Assembly (NCBI GenBank): GCA_964538875.1 | Contig: CAZIHO010000006.1 | Span: 1-60,602 of the forward strand | Reading direction: 5' to 3' | Length of the DNA stretch: 60,602 bases | From: CAZIHO01 sp964538875 | GTDB lineage: Bacteria > Pseudomonadota > Gammaproteobacteria > Chromatiales > Chromatiaceae | Shown here: positions 33,300 through 41,181 of the stretch, in pieces | Numbering within the stretch: the stretch's first letter is position 1 | How the letters are laid out: each line of letters begins with the position of its first letter | Notes under the pieces: model-generated | Told to the model about the DNA's origin: nothing | Seen by the model: the letters and a program-made list of their open reading frames with translations, nothing else | Databases searched by the model: none | Translations under genes and position numbers: made by a program

Positions 33300-34811
33300 C
33301 TAGGGCGCGCCCCGGTCCAAGCGCCGGTAGCCGATGGCCTCGCTGAGGTGGGCGGCTTGAATCTGCTCCAGCCCCGCCAGATCGGCGATGCTGCGGGCCA
33401 ACTTCAACACCCGGTGGAAGGCCCGCGCCGATAGCCCCAGCTTGCGTAACGCCTGCTCCATGAGCCGGCGGCCCGGTTCGTCCAACACACAGACCCGCTC
33501 CAACTCCCGGTTGCCGAGGGCCTGATTGGGCAGGCCGGACCGGTCCAGTTGGCGCCGCCGGGCCTGCTCCACCCGTTGCCGCACCAGGGCGCTGGATTCG
33601 GCGTCCAGGTTGGTGGGTGCGCTCAATTCCTCGGCGGCCAGGCGCGGCACCTCCAGGTGCATGTCGATGCGGTCCAGCAGGGGTCCGGAAATGCGGCCCC
33701 GGTAACGGGCCACCTGGTCGCCGGTGCAGCGGCAGCGGCCCACCGGGTCCCCCAGGTAGCCGCAGGGGCAGGGGTTCATAGCGGCGATCAACTGGAAGCG
33801 GGACGGAAACTCCGCCTGGCGGGCCGCCCGGGAAATGGTGATCCGTCCGGATTCCAGGGGCTCCCGCAGCACCTCCAGCACCCTGCGGTCGAATTCCGGC
33901 AACTCGTCCAGAAACAGCACACCCTGATGGGCCAGGGAAATTTCGCCGGGCCGGGGGTTGCCGCCGCCGCCCACCAGAGCTACACCGGACGCGGTGTGAT
34001 GGGGGCTGCGAAACGGCCGTTGGCCCCAACGGCGCGGGTCGAACCCCACCTCGCTGACCGACAGCACCGCCGCTGCCTCCAGGGCCTCAGCGTCGGTCAT
34101 GGACGGCAGGATGCCGGGCAGGCGACTGGCCAACATAGATTTGCCGGTGCCCGGCGGACCTACCATCAGCAGGCTATGGCCGCCCGCCGCAGCGATTTCC
34201 AGGGCGCGTTTGGCGTGGCGCTGGCCCCGCACGTCCGCCAGGTCCGGGTAACCGTCTCCGTCCCGGCGGGCCGGCGGACCCGGAAAGGGCGCCAGCGGCG
34301 TAGTGCCGTTCAGGTGGGCGCACACTTCCAGTAAATGGCGGGCCGGGAGCACTTCCAGGTCTGCGATCAAGGCCGCCTCAGGGGCGTTTTCTGTGGGCAC
34401 CAGCAGGCGTCGGCCCGCCGCCCGGGCCGCCAGGGCCACCGGCAATACGCCCCGCACCGGACGTAATTCCCCGGACAGGGCCAATTCGCCGATGAATTCA
34501 TAGTCCCGCAGTTGTTGGCCTTGCACCTGGCCGGATGCCCCCAGGATGCCCAGGGCCACCGCCAGATCGAAGCGTCCCCCCTCCTTGGGTAGATCCGCCG
34601 GTGCCAGGTTGATGGTGATGCGTTTAGGCGGGAATTCGAATTGAGCGGTAAGCAGGGCGCCCCGCACCCGGTCCTTGCTCTCCTTCACCGCCAGTTCCGG
34701 CAGGCCCACGATGGACAGGGACGGCAGTCCGCCGCCCAAATGCACTTCCACCGTGACCAGGGGCGCGTCCACGCCCACGCCGGCCCGGCTATAGAGGGTG
34801 GCGAGGCTCAC
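33300..34811 (-). CDS. comM: ComM/YifB Mg-chelatase-like AAA+ ATPase
   Basis: Hexameric helicase that promotes branch migration during natural transformation. The 503-residue length matches the family. The N-terminal domain starts SLATLYSRAGVGVDAPLVTV. The AAA+ core has Walker A MVGPPGTGKSML, Walker B GVLFLDELPEFDR and a cysteine cluster (NPCPCGYLGD, then CRCT) typical of ComM. The start is GTG at 34811, as in the family's conserved N-terminus. It lies upstream of nothing on its strand except ubiK 27 bases earlier, a neighbourhood known from other gammaproteobacteria. Confidence 0.95.
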   Translation of the reverse strand: MSLATLYSRAGVGVDAPLVTVEVHLGGGLPSLSIVGLPELAVKESKDRVRGALLTAQFEFPPKRITINLAPADLPKEGGRFDLAVALGILGASGQVQGQQLRDYEFIGELALSGELRPVRGVLPVALAARAAGRRLLVPTENAPEAALIADLEVLPARHLLEVCAHLNGTTPLAPFPGPPARRDGDGYPDLADVRGQRHAKRALEIAAAGGHSLLMVGPPGTGKSMLASRLPGILPSMTDAEALEAAAVLSVSEVGFDPRRWGQRPFRSPHHTASGVALVGGGGNPRPGEISLAHQGVLFLDELPEFDRRVLEVLREPLESGRITISRAARQAEFPSRFQLIAAMNPCPCGYLGDPVGRCRCTGDQVARYRGRISGPLLDRIDMHLEVPRLAAEELSAPTNLDAESSALVRQRVEQARRRQLDRSGLPNQALGNRELERVCVLDEPGRRLMEQALRKLGLSARAFHRVLKLARSIADLAGLEQIQAAHLSEAIGYRRLDRGAP

Positions 34812-34838
34812 CTGAGTCCATCCTGGGTTGATGTTCGA

Positions 34839-35120
34839 TCAGTCGGTCCGGGCTTGGTCCGCCTGGGGCCGCTGGATGCCCGCCGCCCGCTCCAACTCGG
34901 CCACCCGGGCTTCCATCTGTTCCAGCCGTTGCCGGGTGCGGAGCAACACCGCCTGCTGCACGTCTAATTCCTCCCGGGTCACCAAGTCCAGACGGCTGAG
35001 TCCCGCCTCTAGCAAGGCGCGAAAGTTGCGCTCCAGGTCCGAGCGCAACAGTTGCAGGCCAGCCGGTAGACCGGCGGCCAGGCGCTGGGACAGTTCGTCG
35101 AGATGGCGGGGGTCGATCAT
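34839..35120 (-). CDS. ubiK: Ubiquinone biosynthesis accessory factor UbiK (BMFP family)
   Basis: A 93-residue protein with an N-terminal amphipathic helix (LDELSQRLAAGLPAGLQLL) and a C-terminal trimeric coiled coil (REELDVQQAVLLRTRQRLEQ and on). These features define the BMFP/YqiC family. E. coli UbiK aids the late hydroxylation and methylation steps of aerobic ubiquinone synthesis with UbiJ. The motif FVTREEFDVQ is represented here by LVTREELDVQ. It heads a probable ubiK-comM unit, with a TATAAT about 38 bases upstream. Confidence 0.92.
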   Translation of the reverse strand: MIDPRHLDELSQRLAAGLPAGLQLLRSDLERNFRALLEAGLSRLDLVTREELDVQQAVLLRTRQRLEQMEARVAELERAAGIQRPQADQARTD

Positions 35121-35157
35121 GGTCGCGGGGCCTTCGAGTACTAGAATTCAGGAGTGC

Positions 35158-35163
35158 ATTATA
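35158..35163 (-). promoter_or_regulatory. Candidate ubiK -10 element
   Basis: Minus-strand TATAAT, 38-43 bases before the ubiK ATG. The -35 area is GC-rich without a clear match. Confidence 0.45.
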
Positions 35164-35196
35164 AGGGGTCGGCGCCCGCGCCTCGGACTGGCTTGT

Positions 35197-35213
35197 TGCA
35201 CCAATTGAGGGCA
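35197..35213 (+). promoter_or_regulatory. NtrC-like enhancer site upstream of torF
   Basis: The 17-base sequence TGCACC-aattg-AGGGCA resembles the NtrC dyad TGCACC-N5-GGTGCA. The first half is perfect and the second matches at four of six positions. It lies about 65 bases upstream of a sigma54-type element, a normal enhancer distance. Binding is inferred. Confidence 0.45.
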
Positions 35214-35277
35214 TTAGAGAATCCCTAACAGCGTCGCGGGCGGGGCCAACCCCCCGTGAAACAGCGCCTTGGGCGAC

Positions 35278-35294
35278 CTGGCACGTATTTTGTT
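35278..35294 (+). promoter_or_regulatory. Sigma54-type promoter of torF
   Basis: CTGGCACG-tatt-TTGTT matches the -24/-12 consensus (TGGCACG-N4-TTGCW) with correct spacing. The single deviation is GT in place of the -12 GC. It lies about 117 bases before the torF ATG on the coding strand. Confidence 0.6.
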
Positions 35295-35410
35295 GGGTCT
35301 TGCTGAACGGTGTGGGCGCGACGGCCGGGATTGCCGGTTGATCCGGTGGCCAGGCGCGCGACGGACCCCCAGCCGATGTCCGGTTTATTTACTACGGAGG
35401 TTGTCCCATC

Positions 35411-36133
35411 ATGAAGCGCACCTATCTAGCTCTGGCCGTCGCCCTTGGCGCCGGCCTGGCCCATCCCCTCCTGGCTGCGGAGGCACCGGCCAGCGAATCT
35501 CCCCACCTGCTCAGTGGTTCCCTAACCCTGACTAGCGACTATCGCTTCCGGGGCATCAGCCAGACCGGGGAGGGCCCGGCGGTCCAGGGGGGACTCACCT
35601 ATACCTATGTGCCAGCCAGCCTGAATGCGGGCGTCTGGGGTTCCAACGTGGATAGCTCCGGGTACGCCGATGCCAATGTGGAACTGGATACCTTCATCAG
35701 TTGGACGCCCAGTTGGGATGCCCTGGGTGTGGATCTGGGCTGGATTCGCTACAACTATCCGAATACGGACGTCAGCGCCAACAACACCAATGAGTTTCAT
35801 ATCGGCGGGTCCTATGACTTCAAGGTGGCGCAGCCCAAATTCACCATCAATTACAGCCCGGATTGGTTTGGTACCGGGGATTCCTGGTATTACGACCTGA
35901 GCGTCAAGGTGCCCCTGCCGGAAGACTTCGCGGTCAATGTGCATTACGGCTGGAACCGCTTTGAAGGGCTCAAGGATTACCAGGATTGGAGCATCGGCGT
36001 GACCAAGCCCCTATTTGGACTGGATTTGGCGCTGAGCTACGTCGATACCCAGGACCTGGATGAGGATCAGGATTGTTTAGATCCCTTCAAGTGCGGCGGC
36101 GCCCTGGTGTTCAGCGTCGGCAAAACTTTCTGA
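35411..36133 (+). CDS. TorF-family putative outer-membrane porin
   Basis: A 240-residue beta-barrel protein of the TorF family (TIGR02001). A signal peptide (cleavage near LLAA, about residue 22) is followed by LSGSLTLTSDYRFRGISQTG, the diagnostic start of the mature protein, and by alternating aromatic strands to the C-terminal VFSVGKTF, whose final Phe is typical of outer-membrane proteins. Many relatives are encoded just before glnK-amtB and are nitrogen-controlled. Here comM-ubiK lie divergently upstream as expected but glnK-amtB are absent. A cggagg site lies 10 bases before the ATG. The solute is unknown. Confidence 0.88.
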   Translation: MKRTYLALAVALGAGLAHPLLAAEAPASESPHLLSGSLTLTSDYRFRGISQTGEGPAVQGGLTYTYVPASLNAGVWGSNVDSSGYADANVELDTFISWTPSWDALGVDLGWIRYNYPNTDVSANNTNEFHIGGSYDFKVAQPKFTINYSPDWFGTGDSWYYDLSVKVPLPEDFAVNVHYGWNRFEGLKDYQDWSIGVTKPLFGLDLALSYVDTQDLDEDQDCLDPFKCGGALVFSVGKTF

Positions 36134-36242
36134 TCGAGCCCCGGCGGGCCAGGATTGGGTCAGACTCCCACGGCCCTCTCTTGTGCCCGCCCACTGGTTC
36201 GGGTAGCTTGCCGGGTCCCAGCGTGTATTAGGGACCCGCCCC

Positions 36243-36824
36243 ATGCCCAAGCTTTCCCCCCTGCAATGGTTGATCGTCGCCCTGATCCAGGTGTTCTACG
36301 GCTTTGCCGTGTTTGCCTTGACCCGGGATTATTACCAGCGTCATCCCCTGGTGACCGCCCCGGCGCCGGTTCCCGCCGGTCACGGGGGCACGCCCCGGCC
36401 CGCCGCCAAGGCGCCACCAGCGGTCCCCACCGACAGCGCCATTCCTGAGTCCGTGCTGGAAAAGGATCCCATCCTGCTCGCTCAAGCGGGGGATGACCGC
36501 CTGGCGGCGCGCCAATATGGGGAGGCGATTCGCTACTACCGCCAAGCGTTGCAACTCAAGCCGGACGACGTGGACATCCACAATGGCCTGGGCTTGGCCC
36601 TGCATTACAGCGGTAATTCGGTGGAAGCGGTCCGCATTCTGACCCAGGGCTCCAGCAAGGACCCCAGCTTCCAGCGCATCTGGCTGACCCTGGGCTTCGT
36701 GCAATTGCAGACTGACCGGGACGCCGCCTCCCTGGCCCTGAAAAAAGCGGTCGAGCTGGGCGCGGACAACCCGGTAGGACAGGAAGCCAAGCGGATGCTG
36801 GGCCAGTTGGACGCAGCCCGGTAG
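36243..36824 (+). CDS. Membrane-anchored TPR protein
   Basis: A 193-residue protein with one N-terminal membrane helix (LQWLIVALIQVFYGFAVFAL, residues 7-26), a Pro/Ala-rich periplasmic linker (about 37-65), then three TPR-like helix pairs (AARQYGEAIRYYRQALQLKP; IHNGLGLALHYSGNSVEAV; IWLTLGFVQLQTDRDAASLA). It probably scaffolds a periplasmic complex; the partner is unknown. It occupies the place downstream of torF where glnK-amtB are often found. The SD is weak. Confidence 0.75.
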   Translation: MPKLSPLQWLIVALIQVFYGFAVFALTRDYYQRHPLVTAPAPVPAGHGGTPRPAAKAPPAVPTDSAIPESVLEKDPILLAQAGDDRLAARQYGEAIRYYRQALQLKPDDVDIHNGLGLALHYSGNSVEAVRILTQGSSKDPSFQRIWLTLGFVQLQTDRDAASLALKKAVELGADNPVGQEAKRMLGQLDAAR

Positions 36825-36890
36825 GCATGGCCGGCCCCGGAAGGTTTTGCCTTGCAGGGTGCGCCGCGCGCCATTGCCATCCCAGGATGG

Positions 36891-38000
36891 CTAGTCCGCT
36901 GCCTCCCCCCTAGGCCGGCGCACGCCACCGGACCACCAGATACGGCAGGCCCCCTCGTCGGACACCATGCAGGGTCCCACCGGCTGGCGGGGCGTGCAGG
37001 CGGTGCCGTACAGGCGGCACTGGTCCGGGTAGAGCCGCCCCAGCACCACCTGGGCGCAATCACAGCCCGGGGGCATTTGTCCGGCGTGGCGGCGCGCCCG
37101 CTGTTGCTGATCGGGAAACCGGCGCCGGGCGTCCTGGGCGGTATAAGGGTCCCGCAGGGCGAAGCCGGAGCCGGGGATGATGCCGATGCCCCGCCAGTTG
37201 GCGTCCACTACCTCTAGGGCCTGGGCCAATTGGGCGCGGGCAGTGGGGTTACCGCCGGGGCGCACCACCTCGGGATAGCAGTTATCCAGGAACGGGCGCT
37301 GGTCCAACAGTTGCCGCAGCACCGAGTAAAAGGCGGCCAGCAGGCTCTCAGGCGTGAAGCCGGCGATGGCGGTCGGAATGCCGTGCTGCTTTGGCACGAA
37401 TTCCCATTCTTCGGGTCCCATCACGGTGGCGACGTGGCCAGGCGCCACCAGGGCGTCGAAGCCCGGCTTGCCGGAGTTCAACAGCATGGCCACCGCCGGC
37501 CAGGTCAGGCGGCCGGACAGCAGGATCGAGAGGTTGTCCGGTACGCCCTGAGCCAGCAGGGACGCCACCGGCGCGGTGCTGGTCTCGAATCCGGCAGCGA
37601 AAAACACCAGCGGCCGTTGGGGGTCCCGGCGCGCTAGATCCAGCACTTCTAGGGGCGAGGCCACCGGCCGCACGTCGGCGCCGGCGGCGTGGGCCTGGTC
37701 CAGGCTGCGGGGTTCACCCTTGGGGACGTTGACCGGCACCCGCAGCATGTCGCCGAACGCGGCCAGGGTCAGGTTGCCGCTCAAGGCCAGTTGAATGGCC
37801 TGATAAATGTCCTCCTCGGGACAGACGCACACCGGGCAGCCAGGGCCGGGGATCAGCTCAATGGCGTCCGGCAGGGCGGACCTCAGGCCGGCCAGGGTGA
37901 TGGACCGCTCATGGCCGCCGCACACGTTCATGATCCGCACCCGCCCCGGCAGGGGCAGACCCCGGATGCGGGCCAGCCAGTCCCGGGCGCTAAGGCTCAC
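36891..38000 (-). CDS. hypD: Hydrogenase maturation factor HypD
   Basis: Fe-S scaffold that, with HypC, assembles the Fe(CN)2CO group of NiFe hydrogenases. The 369-residue protein contains MNVCGGHERSI (Cys27), PGPGCPVCVCPEED (Cys55 and Cys58), FFAAGFETSTAP and, near the C-terminus, the 4Fe-4S cysteines in PPGCDCAQVV, CRLYGTAC and GPCMVSDEGAC. The start is GTG at 38000, overlapping the hypB stop by four bases (GTGA). It is the last of hypC-hypA-hypB-hypD. Confidence 0.95.
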   Translation of the reverse strand: MSLSARDWLARIRGLPLPGRVRIMNVCGGHERSITLAGLRSALPDAIELIPGPGCPVCVCPEEDIYQAIQLALSGNLTLAAFGDMLRVPVNVPKGEPRSLDQAHAAGADVRPVASPLEVLDLARRDPQRPLVFFAAGFETSTAPVASLLAQGVPDNLSILLSGRLTWPAVAMLLNSGKPGFDALVAPGHVATVMGPEEWEFVPKQHGIPTAIAGFTPESLLAAFYSVLRQLLDQRPFLDNCYPEVVRPGGNPTARAQLAQALEVVDANWRGIGIIPGSGFALRDPYTAQDARRRFPDQQQRARRHAGQMPPGCDCAQVVLGRLYPDQCRLYGTACTPRQPVGPCMVSDEGACRIWWSGGVRRPRGEAAD

Positions 38001-38818
38001 TTGGCGGCCTGGGGTTGACGGCGCGCCCGTTGAAACGCCACCTGTCCGCGCAGCCAGGTGAGCCAGGCCTCCAGGCCTGGGCCGCGCCGGGCGGATAGGG
38101 CCAGCAGGGGCGCCCGGCTGGCCAGGGCGCGCAAGTTGGACTCGGCCCGGCCGACTTCAAAGTCGTCCAGGTGGGGCAGCAGGTCGGTTTTGGTGACCAG
38201 TACTAGGTCGGCGGCCCGGAACATCACCGGGTATTTGCTGGGTTTGTCGTCCCCTTCGGTGACGGACAGCAAGGCCAGGTTCAGATGCTGGCCCAGGTCG
38301 AAGCTGGCCGGGCACACCAGATTGCCGACATTTTCGATGAACAGCAGGTCCAGCCCTTCCAGGGCCAGCTCGTGGAGCGCCCGGTGGATCATGTGGGCGT
38401 CCAGGTGGCAGGCGGTGCCGGTGGTGATCTGCAACGCGGGCACCCCCCGGGCGCGGATGCGTTGCGCGTCGTTCTCGGTTTCCAGGTCCCCCTCGATGAC
38501 GGCGATGCGCATCTCGCCCTGGAGTGCGTCCAGGGTGGCCTCCAGCAGACTGGTCTTGCCGCTGCCCGGCGACGACATCAGATTCAGGGCCAGCACTCCG
38601 TATTGGTCGAAATGCTCCCGGTTGTGAGCCGCTTGCTGGTCGTTGGCGTCGAGCAGGTTTTGCAGCACCTGGACGGTGGCGCGGCCGCCACCCGGCTGAT
38701 GGTGGGCCGGGTCGTGGGGGTGGCTATGGCCCGGATCATGGACTGGGGCATGGGGCTCCTCGTCCTCCAGCAGATGCCGGTTGGCGTCCGTTATCAGGCA
38801 GCCGCAGGTGTCGCACAT
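37997..38818 (-). CDS. hypB: Hydrogenase nickel incorporation GTPase HypB
   Basis: GTPase that delivers nickel to the hydrogenase active site with HypA. The 273-residue product begins MCDTCGCLI, the high-affinity nickel-binding CxxCGC motif. A His-rich loop follows (HDPGHSHPHDPAHH, about residues 27-40) that can store metal. The G domain shows Walker A SSPGSGKTSLL, EGDLETENDA, FIENVGNLVCPASFDLG (metal-binding Cys) and VTKTDLLPHL. The ATG at 38816-38818 was chosen for the conserved cysteine start; it overlaps hypA by 25 bases. Confidence 0.95.
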   Translation of the reverse strand: MCDTCGCLITDANRHLLEDEEPHAPVHDPGHSHPHDPAHHQPGGGRATVQVLQNLLDANDQQAAHNREHFDQYGVLALNLMSSPGSGKTSLLEATLDALQGEMRIAVIEGDLETENDAQRIRARGVPALQITTGTACHLDAHMIHRALHELALEGLDLLFIENVGNLVCPASFDLGQHLNLALLSVTEGDDKPSKYPVMFRAADLVLVTKTDLLPHLDDFEVGRAESNLRALASRAPLLALSARRGPGLEAWLTWLRGQVAFQRARRQPQAAK

Positions 38819-39192
38819 GGCTCGTTTCCTTCGGGTGGGGCGGGGTCCGCCAAGGTCAATTCCAGGCTGGCCAGTACCAGCTCGTCGCCGGAGATCAACC
38901 GGGTGCGAAAGTCGCCGCACTGGCCACACAGCAGCCGGTTGGGGGTGGCGCCGGTTTCCGCGCCGCAACTGGAGCAGCGTACCCGCACCGGCAATTCCTC
39001 GATGACCAACCCGGCCTCGGCGGCCAGGGTGCCGGCGCGGGCCAGTTCAAAGGCGGTGGCCAGCAGTTCTGCCACCACGCCCGCTAGCGGCCCGACCCGC
39101 AGCCGGATCAAGTCCACCCGGATCGCCCCTTCCCGGCGGGCGATGGCTTCCGCCTGGTCCAGCAGGGCCTGGCACAGGGACAGTTCATGCAT
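38794..39192 (-). CDS. hypA: Hydrogenase nickel metallochaperone HypA
   Basis: A 132-residue nickel carrier. The nickel ligands Met1-His2-Glu3 (MHELSLCQALL) set the start at 39192. The zinc site is VRCSSCGAE and LCGQCGDF. A 17-residue Ala/Pro-rich C-terminal tail overlaps hypB. It works with HypB to load nickel. Its start overlaps the end of hypC by eight bases. Confidence 0.95.
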   Translation of the reverse strand: MHELSLCQALLDQAEAIARREGAIRVDLIRLRVGPLAGVVAELLATAFELARAGTLAAEAGLVIEELPVRVRCSSCGAETGATPNRLLCGQCGDFRTRLISGDELVLASLELTLADPAPPEGNEPCATPAAA

Positions 39193-39427
39193 CCTGGGGC
39201 TGCTCCTGGGCAGCCAGAATCTCATCGAACAACTCCCAGGTGGAGCGGGCTTCTTGGGGGGTGATTTTTTGGATGGCGTAACCCAAATGCACCACCACGA
39301 AATCGTCCAGTTGCAATTCTTCGTGCTGGAGCATGAACAGACTCACGTCCCGTTCTACGCCCTTGGCTTCACAGCGCGCCGTGAAACCCTGGATCTCCTT
39401 GATTTGCATGGGGATACCTAAACACAT
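39185..39427 (-). CDS. hypC: Hydrogenase maturation chaperone HypC
   Basis: An 80-residue chaperone that carries the iron centre between HypD and the large subunit. The family requires Cys2 after Met removal, which fixes the start at 39427 (MCLGIPMQIKEIQG) rather than the ATG two codons upstream. VHLGYAIQKITPQEA is the other conserved stretch. It is the first gene of hypC-hypA-hypB-hypD. hypE and hypF are not in the window. Confidence 0.95.
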   Translation of the reverse strand: MCLGIPMQIKEIQGFTARCEAKGVERDVSLFMLQHEELQLDDFVVVHLGYAIQKITPQEARSTWELFDEILAAQEQPQDA

Positions 39428-39634
39428 GGGCATAAATCTCGGGGCAGGTTAAGGGCCGGTCATCAGCCCGACAGACTAATAAATTTAGCACGGCGGCGGA
39501 GTTGGCCGGCGCCGCCAGGCTGCCGGGGCGGAATTTCTTCGCATTTGTGCTAGGCGGCCGGGTTGATCCCCTGGGCGGCCTCCTTGCGCCTGTTAGCATT
39601 GAAGGTCACCATCGGCCACCGCAGCTCACTCCCC

Positions 39635-40051
39635 ATGCCAACACTGGATCAAATCCCGGTCCGCGCCGGGTCCAAAGCCTCGGGTTCGCGCCACAACGCC
39701 CTGCCCATCCTGCACGAGATCCGCCACGCCATGGAAAGGCTGGCCAGCACCGGCGAGCCCACCATCCTGGATCTGCGCTCCATCCCCTTTAGCCCTGGCG
39801 ACCAAGAACGCCTGTTAGGCGCCCTGGGCCAAGGGGAAGTGCGGGCCACCGTAGACGCCCTGGGACCGACCCAGGTGTGGGAAACCGCCTACGCCGGGGT
39901 TTGGGTGTTGGATTACTACAGCCCGGAAGGGGAGCGTATTGCCTTTCAGATTGAAGTAACCGAACTGCCCCAGTTATTGCGTGCGGACCGGCAAGACATC
40001 AACATGGCCGCCCAGCGCTTGGACGCGGATTTGCGGGATTTGGAGGATTAG
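39635..40051 (+). CDS. Short HupH-type hydrogenase expression protein
   Basis: A 138-residue protein containing a single copy of the HupH/HyaF C-terminal domain: ILHEIRHAMERLASTGEPT, LDLRSIPFSPGDQERLLGAL, ALGPTQVWETAYAGVWVLDYY and IEVTELPQLLRADRQDIN. Full-length HupH/HyaF is about twice as long, so this is a one-domain form. Family members help assemble or insert Fe-S clusters into the hydrogenase small subunit. The gene is divergent from hypC across about 207 bases, which supports a link to hydrogenase formation. The start at 39635 gives MPTLDQIPV. The exact role is inferred. Confidence 0.8.
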   Translation: MPTLDQIPVRAGSKASGSRHNALPILHEIRHAMERLASTGEPTILDLRSIPFSPGDQERLLGALGQGEVRATVDALGPTQVWETAYAGVWVLDYYSPEGERIAFQIEVTELPQLLRADRQDINMAAQRLDADLRDLED

Positions 40052-40059
40052 GCCTGACC

Positions 40060-40088
40060 CTGGAGCCGCCCCGAGGCTGGCTCCAGGC
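40060..40088. terminator. Hairpin between the convergent hupH-like and pirin genes
   Basis: An inverted repeat ctggagcc/ggctccag with an 11-base loop follows the hupH-like stop by about eight bases. No T-run follows, so it is a weak terminator candidate. The remaining ~130 bases to the pirin stop are GC-rich and show nothing else. Confidence 0.35.
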
Positions 40089-40222
40089 GGCATTGGGTTT
40101 CTAACGGTTCAGCCTGCGTCTGCGCAAGGCCAACCGGCCAGGCCCCTTGCACCTGCGCCGGGTGGCCTAGCCGGTAGGCGGTCAGGCGCGGCAGCCGCCC
40201 AAACGCGCTGCCGCGCCGACTC

Positions 40223-41086
40223 CTATTGACCGATCTGGCCAAACCGGCCGCTGTTGAAGTCCTTGAACGCCTGCACGATTTCCTGCTGGGTATTCATCAC
40301 GAAGGGTCCCTGGCCCACGATCGGCTCATTGAGGGGCGCCCCGTTGAGCAGCAATAGCCGGGTGTCTTCCAGCACCTCGAACTCCAGGCGGCGGCCATCC
40401 CGTTCCATCACCGCCAGATCGGTGGCCCGCGCTTGCTGGCCGCCGATGCGAATGGCGCCGCTGGTCAGGAACAGGGCGGTGGTGTGCCCCTCCGGCAGAT
40501 CGAACGCTACCTGGTGACTGGCCTTCAGATGAACGTCCCAGACGTTCATCGGCGTGAAGGTGCGGGCCGGACCCTGGGCGCCCCCGTATTGGCCAGCGAT
40601 GACGCGCACCAGGCCGGCCGCCTCGGGCACCTCGACCTCGGGAATCTGGTCGGCGGTGATGCCTTGGTAGCCGGGGGGACCCATCTTGTCCTTGGCCGGC
40701 AGGTTGACCCACAACTGGATCATCTCGAAGGCGCCGCCCCGGGCAGCGAATTCCGGGCTGTGGTACTCCTCATGGAGCAGACCAGCGGCGGCCGTCATCC
40801 ATTGCACGTCGCCGGGGCCGATGGTGCCGCCACCGCCGGAAGAGTCCCGGTGGGACACGCCGCCTTCGTGGACGATGGTCACCGTCTCGAAGCCCCGATG
40901 GGGGTGCTGTCCGACCCCCAACTTGCGGCTGGTGGGCGGAAAGTTGGCCGGTCCTGCGTAGTCCATCAGCAGGAAGGGGGACATTTCCTCGGCGATGTCG
41001 CCATAGGAAAAGATGCTCTTGACCGGAAAGCCGTCGCCGACCCAATGGTTGCCGTTCGGGCGTTTGATGAAGGCTAGTTTCTTCAT
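40223..41086 (-). CDS. Pirin family protein
   Basis: A 287-residue bicupin. The N-terminal cupin holds the metal ligands in GQHPHRGFETVTIVHEG and LHEEYHSPEF; GDVQWMTAAAGLLHEE is the classical pirin signature. The C-terminal cupin (about 190-270) lacks metal ligands as usual. Bacterial pirins include quercetin 2,3-dioxygenases and regulators of pyruvate metabolism; this one cannot be assigned. It is divergent from a LysR regulator across 95 bases, a common arrangement in which the regulator controls the pirin gene. Confidence 0.92.
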   Translation of the reverse strand: MKKLAFIKRPNGNHWVGDGFPVKSIFSYGDIAEEMSPFLLMDYAGPANFPPTSRKLGVGQHPHRGFETVTIVHEGGVSHRDSSGGGGTIGPGDVQWMTAAAGLLHEEYHSPEFAARGGAFEMIQLWVNLPAKDKMGPPGYQGITADQIPEVEVPEAAGLVRVIAGQYGGAQGPARTFTPMNVWDVHLKASHQVAFDLPEGHTTALFLTSGAIRIGGQQARATDLAVMERDGRRLEFEVLEDTRLLLLNGAPLNEPIVGQGPFVMNTQQEIVQAFKDFNSGRFGQIGQ

Positions 41087-41144
41087 GAGTTTTCTCCATA
41101 GGTTGATGGTTCCACTCTAACGGGAACCGGTGATCCGGACTAGA

Positions 41145-41157
41145 TGGTTAAATACCA
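41145..41157. promoter_or_regulatory. LysR-type operator candidate (T-N11-A)
   Basis: The sequence TGGT-taaat-ACCA is a perfect 4-bp dyad within a T-N11-A frame, the LysR-regulator box. It lies in the 95-base divergent region, 25-37 bases before the lysR start and about 60 bases before the pirin start. Confidence 0.5.
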
Positions 41158-41181
41158 AAAGACTTTTCATTGAGATGAACA

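Noticed and set aside
39561..39577. FNR-like half-site TTGAT before the hupH-like gene
   Set aside because: Only the first half is present; the second half does not resemble ATCAA.
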